Below are positions 1 through 7,731 of a DNA stretch of 64,000 bases, one piece after another. The notes below the pieces were generated by a model. It was given only the letters and a program-made list of their open reading frames with translations, had not been told where the DNA came from and made no database searches. Source of the stretch: UBA7672 sp040398465 (lineage in GTDB: Bacteria > Pseudomonadota > Alphaproteobacteria > Caulobacterales > Hyphomonadaceae); NCBI GenBank assembly GCA_040398465.1, contig JBBAUA010000002.1, positions 156,524 to 220,523 of the forward strand. Direction: 5' to 3'. How positions within the stretch are numbered: the first letter of the stretch is position 1; each line of letters starts with the position of its first letter. Made by a program: the position numbers and the translations under genes.

Positions 1-48
1 ACGTCCGGAATGGGCCGATTTTGGCGAGGTCAGGGCGCGCCGAGACAA

Positions 49-95
49 GACCCCCACCGGTCTACCCCCTTTCAAGGGGCGGGCATGTGGGGGTC
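49..95 (+). promoter_or_regulatory. Nested hairpin in the rpsB upstream region
   Basis: GACCCCCAC at 49-57 is perfectly complementary to GTGGGGGTC at 87-95, and a second stem, CCCCT/AGGGG, lies inside it at 66-79. No T-run follows, so it does not look like a finished terminator. It sits about 160 bases before the rpsB start and could be a leader structure of the rpsB-tsf transcript or the end of an upstream unit. No family assignment is made; only the pairing is seen. Confidence 0.4.
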
Positions 96-253
96 TGGGG
101 CGATAGGCCCGGCGCCGGCGATCACGGCATCCCGCAGAGCTTGCCGGGGCTGGAAATACGGGTATAACCCGCGCCATTCCGACACGCGGACCCATTCCGG
201 TGCGGGCGCAAGCCTGTTCTGTCCGCGGCGGCCAACCGGATCAGGAGACTACA

Positions 254-1030
254 TTGGCACTTCCCGACTTTTCCATGCGTCAATTGCTTGAAGCTGGCGC
301 ACACTTCGGACACCAGGTTCACCGCTGGAACCCCAAAATGCAGGGGTTCATCTTCGGCGAACGGTCCGGCATCCATATCATCGACCTCTCCCAGTCCGTG
401 CCGCTGTTGCATCAGGCGCTGGTGAAGGTTCGCGAGACGGCCGCCAAGGGCGGGCGCGTGCTGTTCGTCGGCACGAAGCGCCAGGCCGCTGACGCGATCG
501 CGGAGGCCGCTGGCCGCTGCGCGCAGTATTTCATGAACGATCGCTGGCTCGGCGGCACGCTGACCAACTGGGCGACGGTCTCGAACTCGATCAAGCGCCT
601 GCGCGATCTGGACGACATGCTGCAGGCTGGCGGCGAGACCGGCCTCACGAAGAAGGAACTTCTGGGTCTCCAGCGCGAGCAGGCCAAACTGCAGCGCGTG
701 CTGGGCGGCATCCGCAACATGGGCGGCCTGCCGGACCTGATGTTCGTGATCGACACCAACAAGGAATCGATCGCCGTCAAGGAGGCCCGCAAGCTGGGCA
801 TCCCGGTTGTCGCGATCATCGACACCAACTGCGACCCGCAGGAAGTCGATTTCCCGATCCCGGGCAATGACGACGCCGCGCGCGCCATCCAGCTCTACTG
901 CAACCTCATCGCCGACGCCGTTCTCGACGGCATGTCGGATTCGTCGATGGCCTCGGGCGAAGACCTTGGCGCACGCGCCGAAGTCAGCGAACCGGCGCTG
1001 GCAGTGACGGCGACCGCCGACGCGCAGTAA
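254..1030 (+). CDS. rpsB: 30S ribosomal protein S2
   Basis: Small-subunit ribosomal protein S2, which binds late at the head-body junction of the 30S subunit and helps dock S1. The 258-residue product has the family opening (LPDFSMRQLLEAGAHFGHQ) and S2 blocks such as RWNPKM near residue 23, followed by an Ala/Glu-rich tail. The start is a TTG at 254: it begins exactly where S2 homology begins and has AGGAG at 243-247, six bases upstream. A further upstream in-frame start would add 18 unrelated residues. It is followed by tsf, the usual rpsB-tsf pairing. A hairpin precedes it and another separates it from tsf. Confidence 0.97.
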   Translation: MALPDFSMRQLLEAGAHFGHQVHRWNPKMQGFIFGERSGIHIIDLSQSVPLLHQALVKVRETAAKGGRVLFVGTKRQAADAIAEAAGRCAQYFMNDRWLGGTLTNWATVSNSIKRLRDLDDMLQAGGETGLTKKELLGLQREQAKLQRVLGGIRNMGGLPDLMFVIDTNKESIAVKEARKLGIPVVAIIDTNCDPQEVDFPIPGNDDAARAIQLYCNLIADAVLDGMSDSSMASGEDLGARAEVSEPALAVTATADAQ

Positions 1031-1042
1031 CGCAATCCCGGA

Positions 1043-1070
1043 CATGCCGGCGACACAGTACGCCGGCATG
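1043..1070 (+). other. Perfect hairpin between rpsB and tsf
   Basis: CATGCCGGCG at 1043-1052 pairs perfectly with CGCCGGCATG at 1061-1070 around an 8-base loop. It begins 13 bases after the rpsB stop and has no T-run. It is placed to act as an RNA processing, stability or partial-termination element that sets the S2:EF-Ts ratio. That role is inference. Confidence 0.5.
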
Positions 1071-1157
1071 CTCCGCTTGCGACGGACAGTTTGAACCAGC
1101 CTGCGGAGCACGGTGTTCGAACCGCGTGGACGCAGGGATGAACTCAGGAGACATGAC

Positions 1158-2081
1158 ATGGCTGAGATCAGCGCCGCGCTCGTGAAACAGCTGCGCGACA
1201 AGACCGGCGCAGGCATGATGGACGCCAAGAAGGCGCTCGTCGAAAACAACGGAGACATCGAGATGGCTTCCGACTGGCTGCGTGAGAAGGGCATTCTCAA
1301 AGCCGCCAAGAAGGCCGACCGCATCGCGGCCGAGGGCCTGGTCGGCCTCGCCTCTAGCGGCACGTCCGCGGCCCTGGTCGAAGTGAACTCCGAAACCGAC
1401 TTCGTCGGCAAGAACGCCGAGTTCCAGGCTGCTGTGCGCGAAGTCGCGGGCGCGGCGCTGGCGAATGGCGGCGATGCTGCCAAGGCGCTGCATTCCAAGT
1501 CGTCGCAAGGCAACACGATCGGCGAGATGCTGGTCGGTCTTGTGGCCAAGATCGGCGAGAACATGACGCTGCGCCGCGCGGATGCGATGTCGGTCAGCGA
1601 TGGCGTTGTCGCGTCCTACCTGCACAACGTGGCCGCTGAGGGCATGGGCAAGATCGGCGTGCTGGTCGCGCTCGAATCGACCGCCGACAAGGCGCGCCTG
1701 ATGGACCTCGGCCGCAAGGTTGCGATGCACGTTGCATCTGCGAAGCCGCTGGCCGCGACGACGGCGGAACTCGATCCGGCCGTGGTCGAGAAGGAAAAGC
1801 AGATCCTGACGGCCCAAGCGGCCGAGTCGGGCAAGCCAGCCAACGTCATCGAGAAGATGGTCGAGGGCCGGATCCGCAAGTTCTATCAGGAATCAGTGCT
1901 GATCGAGCAGGCTTTCGTGATGGACCCTGACGTGACCGTCGGCGGCTTCATCGAGAAACACGCCAAGGAATTCGGCACGCCTGTGAAGCTGAAGGGCTTC
2001 ATCCGCTACGAAGTGGGCGAAGGCATCGACAAGCCCAAGGACGACTTCGCTGCGGAAGTTGCGTCCATGGGTGGACGATAA
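1158..2081 (+). CDS. tsf: Translation elongation factor Ts
   Basis: Guanine-nucleotide exchange factor that recycles EF-Tu-GDP to EF-Tu-GTP in the cytoplasm. The 307-residue protein has an N-terminal UBA-like domain (about residues 1-45) with the EF-Ts motif TGAGMMDAKKAL, and the core motif VNSETDFV just after residue 75. The length is normal for the family. The start at 1158 (MAEISAALVK) matches the family N-terminus, and AGGAG lies at 1147-1151. An earlier in-frame start would add 15 residues without homology. It lies between rpsB and pyrH as in most alphaproteobacteria. Confidence 0.97.
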   Translation: MAEISAALVKQLRDKTGAGMMDAKKALVENNGDIEMASDWLREKGILKAAKKADRIAAEGLVGLASSGTSAALVEVNSETDFVGKNAEFQAAVREVAGAALANGGDAAKALHSKSSQGNTIGEMLVGLVAKIGENMTLRRADAMSVSDGVVASYLHNVAAEGMGKIGVLVALESTADKARLMDLGRKVAMHVASAKPLAATTAELDPAVVEKEKQILTAQAAESGKPANVIEKMVEGRIRKFYQESVLIEQAFVMDPDVTVGGFIEKHAKEFGTPVKLKGFIRYEVGEGIDKPKDDFAAEVASMGGR

Positions 2082-2184
2082 GCGTAAAGCCTTTGCGGAA
2101 TCCGCGTATTCGCGGGTAGAGTCTGGCGGCCCGGCGTGTCATGCGTCCGGGCCGTCCACACAAAAGGGCGGTGGAGCAGGCAAG

Positions 2185-2919
2185 ATGACCGACCACGCTG
2201 ATCTAAAGTACAAACGGGTGCTCCTGAAGATATCAGGCGAGGCCCTCATGGGAGAGCAGGGCTACGGCATCGATGTTCCGGCGGTGACGAAGTACGCCGA
2301 AGAGATCAAGGGCGCGATCGAGCTGGGCTGCCAGATCTGTCTTGTGATCGGCGGCGGCAATATCTGGCGCGGCAAGTGGGGCGTGGATGCGGGCATGGAG
2401 CGCGCGCAGGCCGACCACATGGGCATGCTGGCGACCGTAATGAACGCACTGGTGATGCAGAATTCCCTGGAGAGCCTCGGCGTCCCGACGCGGGTGCAGT
2501 CGGGCATCACGATGATGTCGATCTGCGAGCCGTTCATTCGCCGCCGTGCGGTCCGGCACATGGAGAAGGGCCGCGTCGTGATCTTCGCGGCGGGCACGGG
2601 CAATCCGTTCTTCACCACGGATACGGGAGCGGCCCTGCGCGCGGCAGAGATGAATTGCGATGCGATGTTGAAGGGCACGCAGGTCGATGGCGTCTACACG
2701 TCGGACCCCAAGGTCGATGCGGACGCGACGCGGTTCGACACGCTCGACTACATGGAAGTGCTTTCGAAGGAGCTGAAGGTGATGGATGCGACCGCCATCA
2801 GCCTGCTCAAGGAAAACAAGATTCCGATCGTGGTGTTCCGCATCCGCGACCGCGGCGGCCTGAAGAACGTTCTGACGGGGCAGGGCGTGTCGACAGTGAT
2901 CAGCGGCAAGAAGAAATAG
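2185..2919 (+). CDS. pyrH: Uridylate kinase
   Basis: Phosphorylates UMP to UDP with ATP, feeding pyrimidine nucleotide and cell-wall precursor pools. The 244-residue product is an amino-acid-kinase-fold protein. It shows the phosphate-binding stretch LLKISGEALMG near the N-terminus, GGGNIWRG, and the TGNPFFTTDTGAALRA segment typical of bacterial PyrH. The ATG at 2185 fits family length and follows a GGTGGAG/GCAGG stretch. An upstream in-frame start would overlap tsf and add 42 unrelated residues. frr follows 12 bases downstream, so tsf-pyrH-frr are probably one transcript. Confidence 0.97.
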   Translation: MTDHADLKYKRVLLKISGEALMGEQGYGIDVPAVTKYAEEIKGAIELGCQICLVIGGGNIWRGKWGVDAGMERAQADHMGMLATVMNALVMQNSLESLGVPTRVQSGITMMSICEPFIRRRAVRHMEKGRVVIFAAGTGNPFFTTDTGAALRAAEMNCDAMLKGTQVDGVYTSDPKVDADATRFDTLDYMEVLSKELKVMDATAISLLKENKIPIVVFRIRDRGGLKNVLTGQGVSTVISGKKK

Positions 2920-2931
2920 GAGAGGGAAACG

Positions 2932-3492
2932 ATGCCCGAGACCTTCGACCTCAAGGTTATCGAAAAGCGCATGGACGGCGCGATCGCGTCGCTGAAGACG
3001 GAATTCAGCGGGCTGCGCACGGGGCGCGCCTCGATCCACCTGCTCGATACGATCGTGGTGGTGGCGTATGGCACGCCGACGCCGATCAACCAGGTGGCGT
3101 CGGTGTCGGCGTCGGATGCGCGCATGCTGAGCGTGAGCGTGTGGGACAAGAGCGTGGTCGGCGCCGTTGATCGCGCGATCCGCGAGGCGCCGCTGGGGCT
3201 GAACCCGATCACCGACGGTCAAACGCTGCGCATCCCGATCCCGCCGCTGAGCGAGGAGCGGCGCAAGGAGCTGCAGAAGCTGGCGGGGCAGTTCGCAGAG
3301 AGCGCGCGTGTGGCTGTGCGCAATGTGCGGCGTGACGGAATGGAACTGATCAAGCGCATCGAGAAAGCCGGCGGGATGAGCGAGGACCAGGCCAAGGGCC
3401 GCTCGAACGACGTGCAGAAGGTGACGGATACGCACATCAAGCTGATCGACGACCTGCTGAAGCACAAGGCCGAAGAGATCATGCAGGTGTGA
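2932..3492 (+). CDS. frr: Ribosome recycling factor
   Basis: Works with EF-G to split post-termination ribosomes. The 186-residue protein has the expected length and the family signatures LRTGRAS near residue 30 and ELxKLAGQFAESARVAVRNVRRD in the C-terminal helical half (last strings abbreviated). GGAGAGGG lies just upstream of the ATG. Its stop overlaps the GTG start of uppS by four bases (GTGA), which implies translational coupling with the isoprenoid gene that follows. Confidence 0.97.
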   Translation: MPETFDLKVIEKRMDGAIASLKTEFSGLRTGRASIHLLDTIVVVAYGTPTPINQVASVSASDARMLSVSVWDKSVVGAVDRAIREAPLGLNPITDGQTLRIPIPPLSEERRKELQKLAGQFAESARVAVRNVRRDGMELIKRIEKAGGMSEDQAKGRSNDVQKVTDTHIKLIDDLLKHKAEEIMQV

Positions 3493-4241
3493 GCGAGCCC
3501 AAGCCATCATCCGCCGATGCTGACGTGGCGACCTTGCGGCCGCCGCCGAAGCACGTTGCCATCATCATGGATGGCAATGGCAGGTGGGCGAAGGCGCGGG
3601 GCTGGCCGCGGGCGATGGGCCACAAGGCGGGTGTGGATGCGCTGAGGCTTGCGGTTGAGGCGGCGCGCGATCTGGGGCTCGGGCATCTAAGCGTATATGC
3701 GTTCTCAACGGAGAACTGGAACCGCCCGCAGACGGAGATCGACGCGCTGTTCGATCTTCTGCGTATGTTCGTGAAGCGGGACCTGGCGCGGCTGCACAAG
3801 GATGGCGTGCGGATCAGGATCATCGGGTCGCGCGAAGGGTTGAGCGAAGACCTGCTCGAGCTGATTGACGATGCGGTTCACACGACGCGTGACAATACGC
3901 GGCTGACGCTGAACATCGCGTTCAACTATGGCGGGCGCGGCGAGCTGGTTGCAGCGATGCGCGAGATGGGCCGGATGATTGCGGCGGGCAAGCTGCAGCC
4001 GAGCGAGATCGACGAGGCGATGATCTCGCGGATGATCTGGTCGGCGGACTCGCCTGATCCGGATCTTGTCATTCGGACGAGCGGAGAAGTGCGGCTCAGC
4101 AACTTCCTGCTCTGGAGCGGGGCTTATGCCGAGCTGATGTTCATCAACCAGCTATGGCCGGATTTCACGAAGGAGAGCCTCGAGAAGGCGATTGATGCGT
4201 TCAGACGTCGCGACAGACGGTTTGGCGGCCTCGGCGCCTGA
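3489..4241 (+). CDS. uppS: Undecaprenyl (polyprenyl) diphosphate synthase
   Basis: cis-Prenyltransferase that extends farnesyl diphosphate with IPP to the C55 lipid carrier for peptidoglycan and O-antigen. The 250-residue product has the catalytic DGNGRWA motif with its Asp near residue 28, YAFSTENWNRP in the first half and the C-terminal PDLVIRTSGEVRLSNFLLW segment that binds IPP. The GTG start at 3489 overlaps the frr stop. The start of cdsA lies inside the last 47 bases of this gene, so the two are tightly coupled. Confidence 0.96.
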   Translation: MSEPKPSSADADVATLRPPPKHVAIIMDGNGRWAKARGWPRAMGHKAGVDALRLAVEAARDLGLGHLSVYAFSTENWNRPQTEIDALFDLLRMFVKRDLARLHKDGVRIRIIGSREGLSEDLLELIDDAVHTTRDNTRLTLNIAFNYGGRGELVAAMREMGRMIAAGKLQPSEIDEAMISRMIWSADSPDPDLVIRTSGEVRLSNFLLWSGAYAELMFINQLWPDFTKESLEKAIDAFRRRDRRFGGLGA

Positions 4242-5085
4242 GGGCGGTCCGAAGGGCGGCGGACGGCGCGAGATCATTCTCCGCGTCGTCAGCGCAGCCG
4301 TGCTCGCGCCGCTGGGCGTCTGGGCGGTGTGGGCCGGAGGATACTGGTTGCTGGCGGCTACGACGGCGTGCGGCGTTGTGGCGGCGTTCGAATGGACGCG
4401 CATGGCCTCGCAGGCGGAGACTGGGTGGGTGCGCTGGGCGCAGTACACCACGCTGGGGCTGACGGCTGCGGCGGCCGTGCTGCTGGCGACGCGCGGGATC
4501 GAGGCTGTGGCGCTGGCTGCGCTGGTTGGATGCGCGGTGGCGAGCGGGCTGGCGCACATTGGCAAGGGGTCGATCAGCTCGATGGCGTTTGGGGCGATCT
4601 ATACGAGCCTGCCGTTCGGGTGCTTCGTGTGGATCAGGGAGATGACGCCGAACGGGCATCTGCTGCTGCTGGCTATCCTGGCGATCGTGGTGACGACGGA
4701 TGTCGGTGCGTACTTCGCTGGGCGGGGGTTTGGCGGCCCGCTGCTGAGCCCGAAGGACAGCCCGAACAAGACGTGGACGGGGGCTATCGGCGCGCTGGTT
4801 TGCGCGGGGCTTGCGGGCGCGGCTGTGGCGCGGGCCGGAGGCGGGGACTTTGCACACTGGCTGCTATTCGGGCTGGCGCTGTCGATCGTGGCGCAGCTGG
4901 GCGACCTGCTGGAGTCCCGGTTCAAGCGGCTCTACGGGGTCAAGGATACGTCCGGCTTCTTGCCGGGGCATGGCGGCGTGCTTGACCGGCTTGACGGGCT
5001 GATGGCGGCCACGGTCGCGGCGGCGTTGATCGTGAGGTTCCTGCCCGCGCTGGCGCCGTCGCTTTCTTCTGCGGGGGCGCAATGA
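4195..5085 (+). CDS. cdsA: Phosphatidate cytidylyltransferase (CDP-diglyceride synthase)
   Basis: Makes CDP-diacylglycerol from phosphatidic acid and CTP, the branch point for all membrane phospholipids. About 296 residues, mostly hydrophobic with several membrane segments. It carries the CdsA C-terminal signature around SPNKTWTGAIG and GFLPGHGGVLDRLDG. The ATG at 4195 is preferred because GAGAAGG lies at 4182-4188; the adjacent TTG at 4192 is possible. It overlaps uppS by 47 bases and dxr by 4 (ATGA). Confidence 0.95.
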   Translation: MRSDVATDGLAASAPEGGPKGGGRREIILRVVSAAVLAPLGVWAVWAGGYWLLAATTACGVVAAFEWTRMASQAETGWVRWAQYTTLGLTAAAAVLLATRGIEAVALAALVGCAVASGLAHIGKGSISSMAFGAIYTSLPFGCFVWIREMTPNGHLLLLAILAIVVTTDVGAYFAGRGFGGPLLSPKDSPNKTWTGAIGALVCAGLAGAAVARAGGGDFAHWLLFGLALSIVAQLGDLLESRFKRLYGVKDTSGFLPGHGGVLDRLDGLMAATVAAALIVRFLPALAPSLSSAGAQ

Positions 5086-6266
5086 CCAACACTGTTCGCG
5101 TATCCGTGCTTGGCGCATCGGGGTCGATCGGTGTCTCGGCCCTCGACGTGATTGCGTCGGGCGGAGAGGGGTCGCCGGATTTCTCCGTTGTGGCGCTCAC
5201 TGCGAACCGCAACGTCGCTGCGCTGGCGGCCGCGGCGAAGAAGGTGCGGGCGGAGATTGCAGTCGTTGCGGATGAGGCCTGCTATGCCGAGCTGAAGAGC
5301 GCGCTGGCGGGGTCGGGCGTGGAGGCGGCTGCGGGTGACGCCGCCATCGCCGAGGCGGGCGCGCGCAAGGCGGATGTGGTGGTGGCCGGCATCGTGGGGA
5401 TCGCTGGCTTGGCCGCGACGCTGGCGGCTGTGCGGCAGGGAGCGAGCATCGCCCTGGCCAACAAGGAGAGCATGGTCTGCGCGGGCAAGCTGCTGCGGGA
5501 TGAGGCGCGGCAGAGCGGAGCGCGACTTCTGCCGATCGACAGTGAGCACAACGCAATCTTCCAGGTGCTCGACCGGCCGGAGCGGGTCGAGAAGCTGATC
5601 CTGACAGCGTCGGGTGGGCCGTTCCGGTCAGCCAGCATGCAGGAGATGGCGGCGGCGACCCCGGAGAAGGCCTGCGCCCACCCCAACTGGGACATGGGGG
5701 CCAAGATATCCGTCGACAGCGCCACCATGATGAACAAGGGGCTGGAGCTGATCGAGGCGGCCTATCTGTTCGACGTTCCCGAGAGCCGAATCGACGTCCT
5801 GATCCACCCACAGTCGATTATCCATAGCCTCGTGGCCTATGATGACGGGTCGGTGCTCGCCCAGCTAGGCCTGCCGGACATGCGGACGCCGATCTCCTAC
5901 GCACTGTCCTGGCCGCGGCGGATGCCCCTGCCGGGGCTTGAGCGCCTTGATCTCGCCAAGATCGGAAGGCTGGATTTCCTTCCTCCGGATGCCGAGCGCT
6001 TCCCAGCGTTAACGCTTGCCAGGGGTGCGGTTTCCGCTGGGGGCGGTGCGCCGATCGTGCTGAACGGAGCGAACGAGGTCGCAGTGGCTGCCTTCTTGCA
6101 GCGACGTATTGGATTCTTGACGATTTCCGAGGTGTCAGGGCAGGTGCTTGAAGAGTTTCTCGCAAACACGACTGCCCGCGACGAACCTGCCCGGTTCGAA
6201 GATGTTTATGCGATCGACCGGTGGGCGCGAGCTCGCACTGTCGAAATGCTCCGCCTCGCGGCGTGA
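5082..6266 (+). CDS. dxr: 1-deoxy-D-xylulose 5-phosphate reductoisomerase
   Basis: Second step of the MEP isoprenoid pathway: NADPH-dependent rearrangement and reduction of DXP to MEP. The 394-residue protein has the N-terminal dinucleotide motif GASGSIGVSALDV, LANKES, the metal-binding IDSEHNAIFQ block and the ASGGPFR loop, then the C-terminal four-helix domain. The length is normal. It is coupled to cdsA by an ATGA overlap. Another MEP enzyme, ispDF, is in this window at 53588-54742. Confidence 0.97.
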   Translation: MTNTVRVSVLGASGSIGVSALDVIASGGEGSPDFSVVALTANRNVAALAAAAKKVRAEIAVVADEACYAELKSALAGSGVEAAAGDAAIAEAGARKADVVVAGIVGIAGLAATLAAVRQGASIALANKESMVCAGKLLRDEARQSGARLLPIDSEHNAIFQVLDRPERVEKLILTASGGPFRSASMQEMAAATPEKACAHPNWDMGAKISVDSATMMNKGLELIEAAYLFDVPESRIDVLIHPQSIIHSLVAYDDGSVLAQLGLPDMRTPISYALSWPRRMPLPGLERLDLAKIGRLDFLPPDAERFPALTLARGAVSAGGGAPIVLNGANEVAVAAFLQRRIGFLTISEVSGQVLEEFLANTTARDEPARFEDVYAIDRWARARTVEMLRLAA

Positions 6267-6302
6267 TCGCCTGGAGTACCTGACCTTGAAGGACGCGCGC
6301 TG

Positions 6303-7583
6303 ATGGATGTCATCATCTGGGTTCTGAGCTACGCGCCGGTATTCCTGCTCATCATTTCGGTCGTCATCACCGTTCATGAACTTGGCCACTACTGGGTGGG
6401 CCGCATGTTCGGCGCAGCGGTGGAATCCTTTGCGATCGGTTTCGGCAATCCAATTGTCGAGAAGCGGGATGGACGCGGGACGCGCTGGCGCCTGAACTGG
6501 ATCCCGCTCGGCGGGTTCGTGAAATTCGTGGGCGAAGTACAGCTCGCGCAGGACCTGAAGCAGGAACTGCCCCAGACGGCCGAGACCGAGGAAGAGGCGG
6601 CGCGCCTCGCCGAAGTCGGGCGGGCGACCCGCCCCAGGGGCGCGGTCGAGGGCAAGCCGACCACGTTCTATGACAACCAGATTCTCGTGGGCAAGCCCTA
6701 CAACCTTCTGAACCCCTGGCAGCGGATCGCCGTGTCGCTGGGCGGTCCATTTGCGAACTTCCTGTTCGCGATCGCAGCCTTTGCGGTGATCGGCGGCGTT
6801 CAGGGCGTGCCGCAGGCGCAGGAAGTGTTCGTACGCGGCGTGATTGCTGGCGAGGCAGCCGACAGAGCCGGGTTCAAGGCGGGCGACGTCGTCATCGAAG
6901 CGGGCGGGCGGCCTGTCGAGACCGCGCAGGACATCATCATGGCGACACAGCTGAGCGCCGGGGAAGCGGTCAGCTATCGCGTGCTTCGTGGCGAGGAGAC
7001 GGTGGCGCTGCTGGCCACGCCGGTCGAGCAGGAGCTGGTCGATAGCGGTATGCGCATGAAGCAGAAGGTCGGCCGCATCGGCCTCGACCTTGGCCATCGC
7101 GATACGTCGATCCGCAACCTCAATCCGGTCGAGGCCGTGGGCTATGGGCTGCAGCGGACGGCTGAATCCATCGGCCAGACGATCAATGTGTTGCGCCGCC
7201 TTATTACGGGCAAGGAAGGCATCGAGAAGCTGTCAGGGCCTGTCGGCATCCTTCACCTTACGGGCGGGGTGACTGAAATGACCATGAACCAGGAGGATAT
7301 CGACCTCGGCGCCAAGGTAATGCAGCTGTTCTGGATGTATTTTCATCTGGCGGCGCTGCTTTCCATCGGCATTGGCTTCTTCAACCTGCTACCGATTCCG
7401 GTTCTGGATGGGGGCGCGGTAGTGATGACGCTGGCCGAGGCGCTGACAGGCAAGGCTCTGCCCGAGAAGGCCCAGAATGCGGGGCTGACATTCGGGCTGG
7501 TAAGTCTCGTCGTTTTCGCCTTGCTGGTGACCTGGCAAGACATCGGGCGGTTGATATCGGGCTTCTTCCCGGGCCCAGCCTAG
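6303..7583 (+). CDS. rseP: RIP metalloprotease RseP (site-2 protease family)
   Basis: Inner-membrane zinc protease that cleaves transmembrane anti-sigma factors and signal-peptide remnants. The 426-residue protein opens with a membrane helix holding the HELGH zinc motif at residues 25-29. It then has a PDZ domain around residues 170-250 and a C-terminal membrane segment with FNLLPIPVLDGG carrying the third zinc-ligand region. Placement directly before bamA is conserved and fits its envelope-stress role. There is an atypical hydrophilic insert (about residues 85-115, Glu/Arg rich) between the first helix and the PDZ region, seen in other alphaproteobacterial members. Confidence 0.95.
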   Translation: MDVIIWVLSYAPVFLLIISVVITVHELGHYWVGRMFGAAVESFAIGFGNPIVEKRDGRGTRWRLNWIPLGGFVKFVGEVQLAQDLKQELPQTAETEEEAARLAEVGRATRPRGAVEGKPTTFYDNQILVGKPYNLLNPWQRIAVSLGGPFANFLFAIAAFAVIGGVQGVPQAQEVFVRGVIAGEAADRAGFKAGDVVIEAGGRPVETAQDIIMATQLSAGEAVSYRVLRGEETVALLATPVEQELVDSGMRMKQKVGRIGLDLGHRDTSIRNLNPVEAVGYGLQRTAESIGQTINVLRRLITGKEGIEKLSGPVGILHLTGGVTEMTMNQEDIDLGAKVMQLFWMYFHLAALLSIGIGFFNLLPIPVLDGGAVVMTLAEALTGKALPEKAQNAGLTFGLVSLVVFALLVTWQDIGRLISGFFPGPA

Positions 7584-7731
7584 GGGACAGGCCGGGGGGC
7601 CGGGTGCGGGGGAGGCTTGAGCTGTGTGCCTGTCTCGCACTAGGACGGACGCAGACGGACGGGACTGCGGCAGACAGTTCGTCTGGTGCTGGGCCGTATA
7701 GTGGTGGTTAGTAGTCGTACGAGGGTTTTAG

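Noticed and set aside
10..291. Short plus-strand frame at the window start
   Set aside because: It overlaps the rpsB leader and start in another frame and has no recognisable features.
122..1564. 480-codon frame on the minus strand across rpsB and tsf
   Set aside because: It is antisense to two unmistakable genes; Arg/Ala/Ser-rich composition is the usual product of GC-rich codon use.
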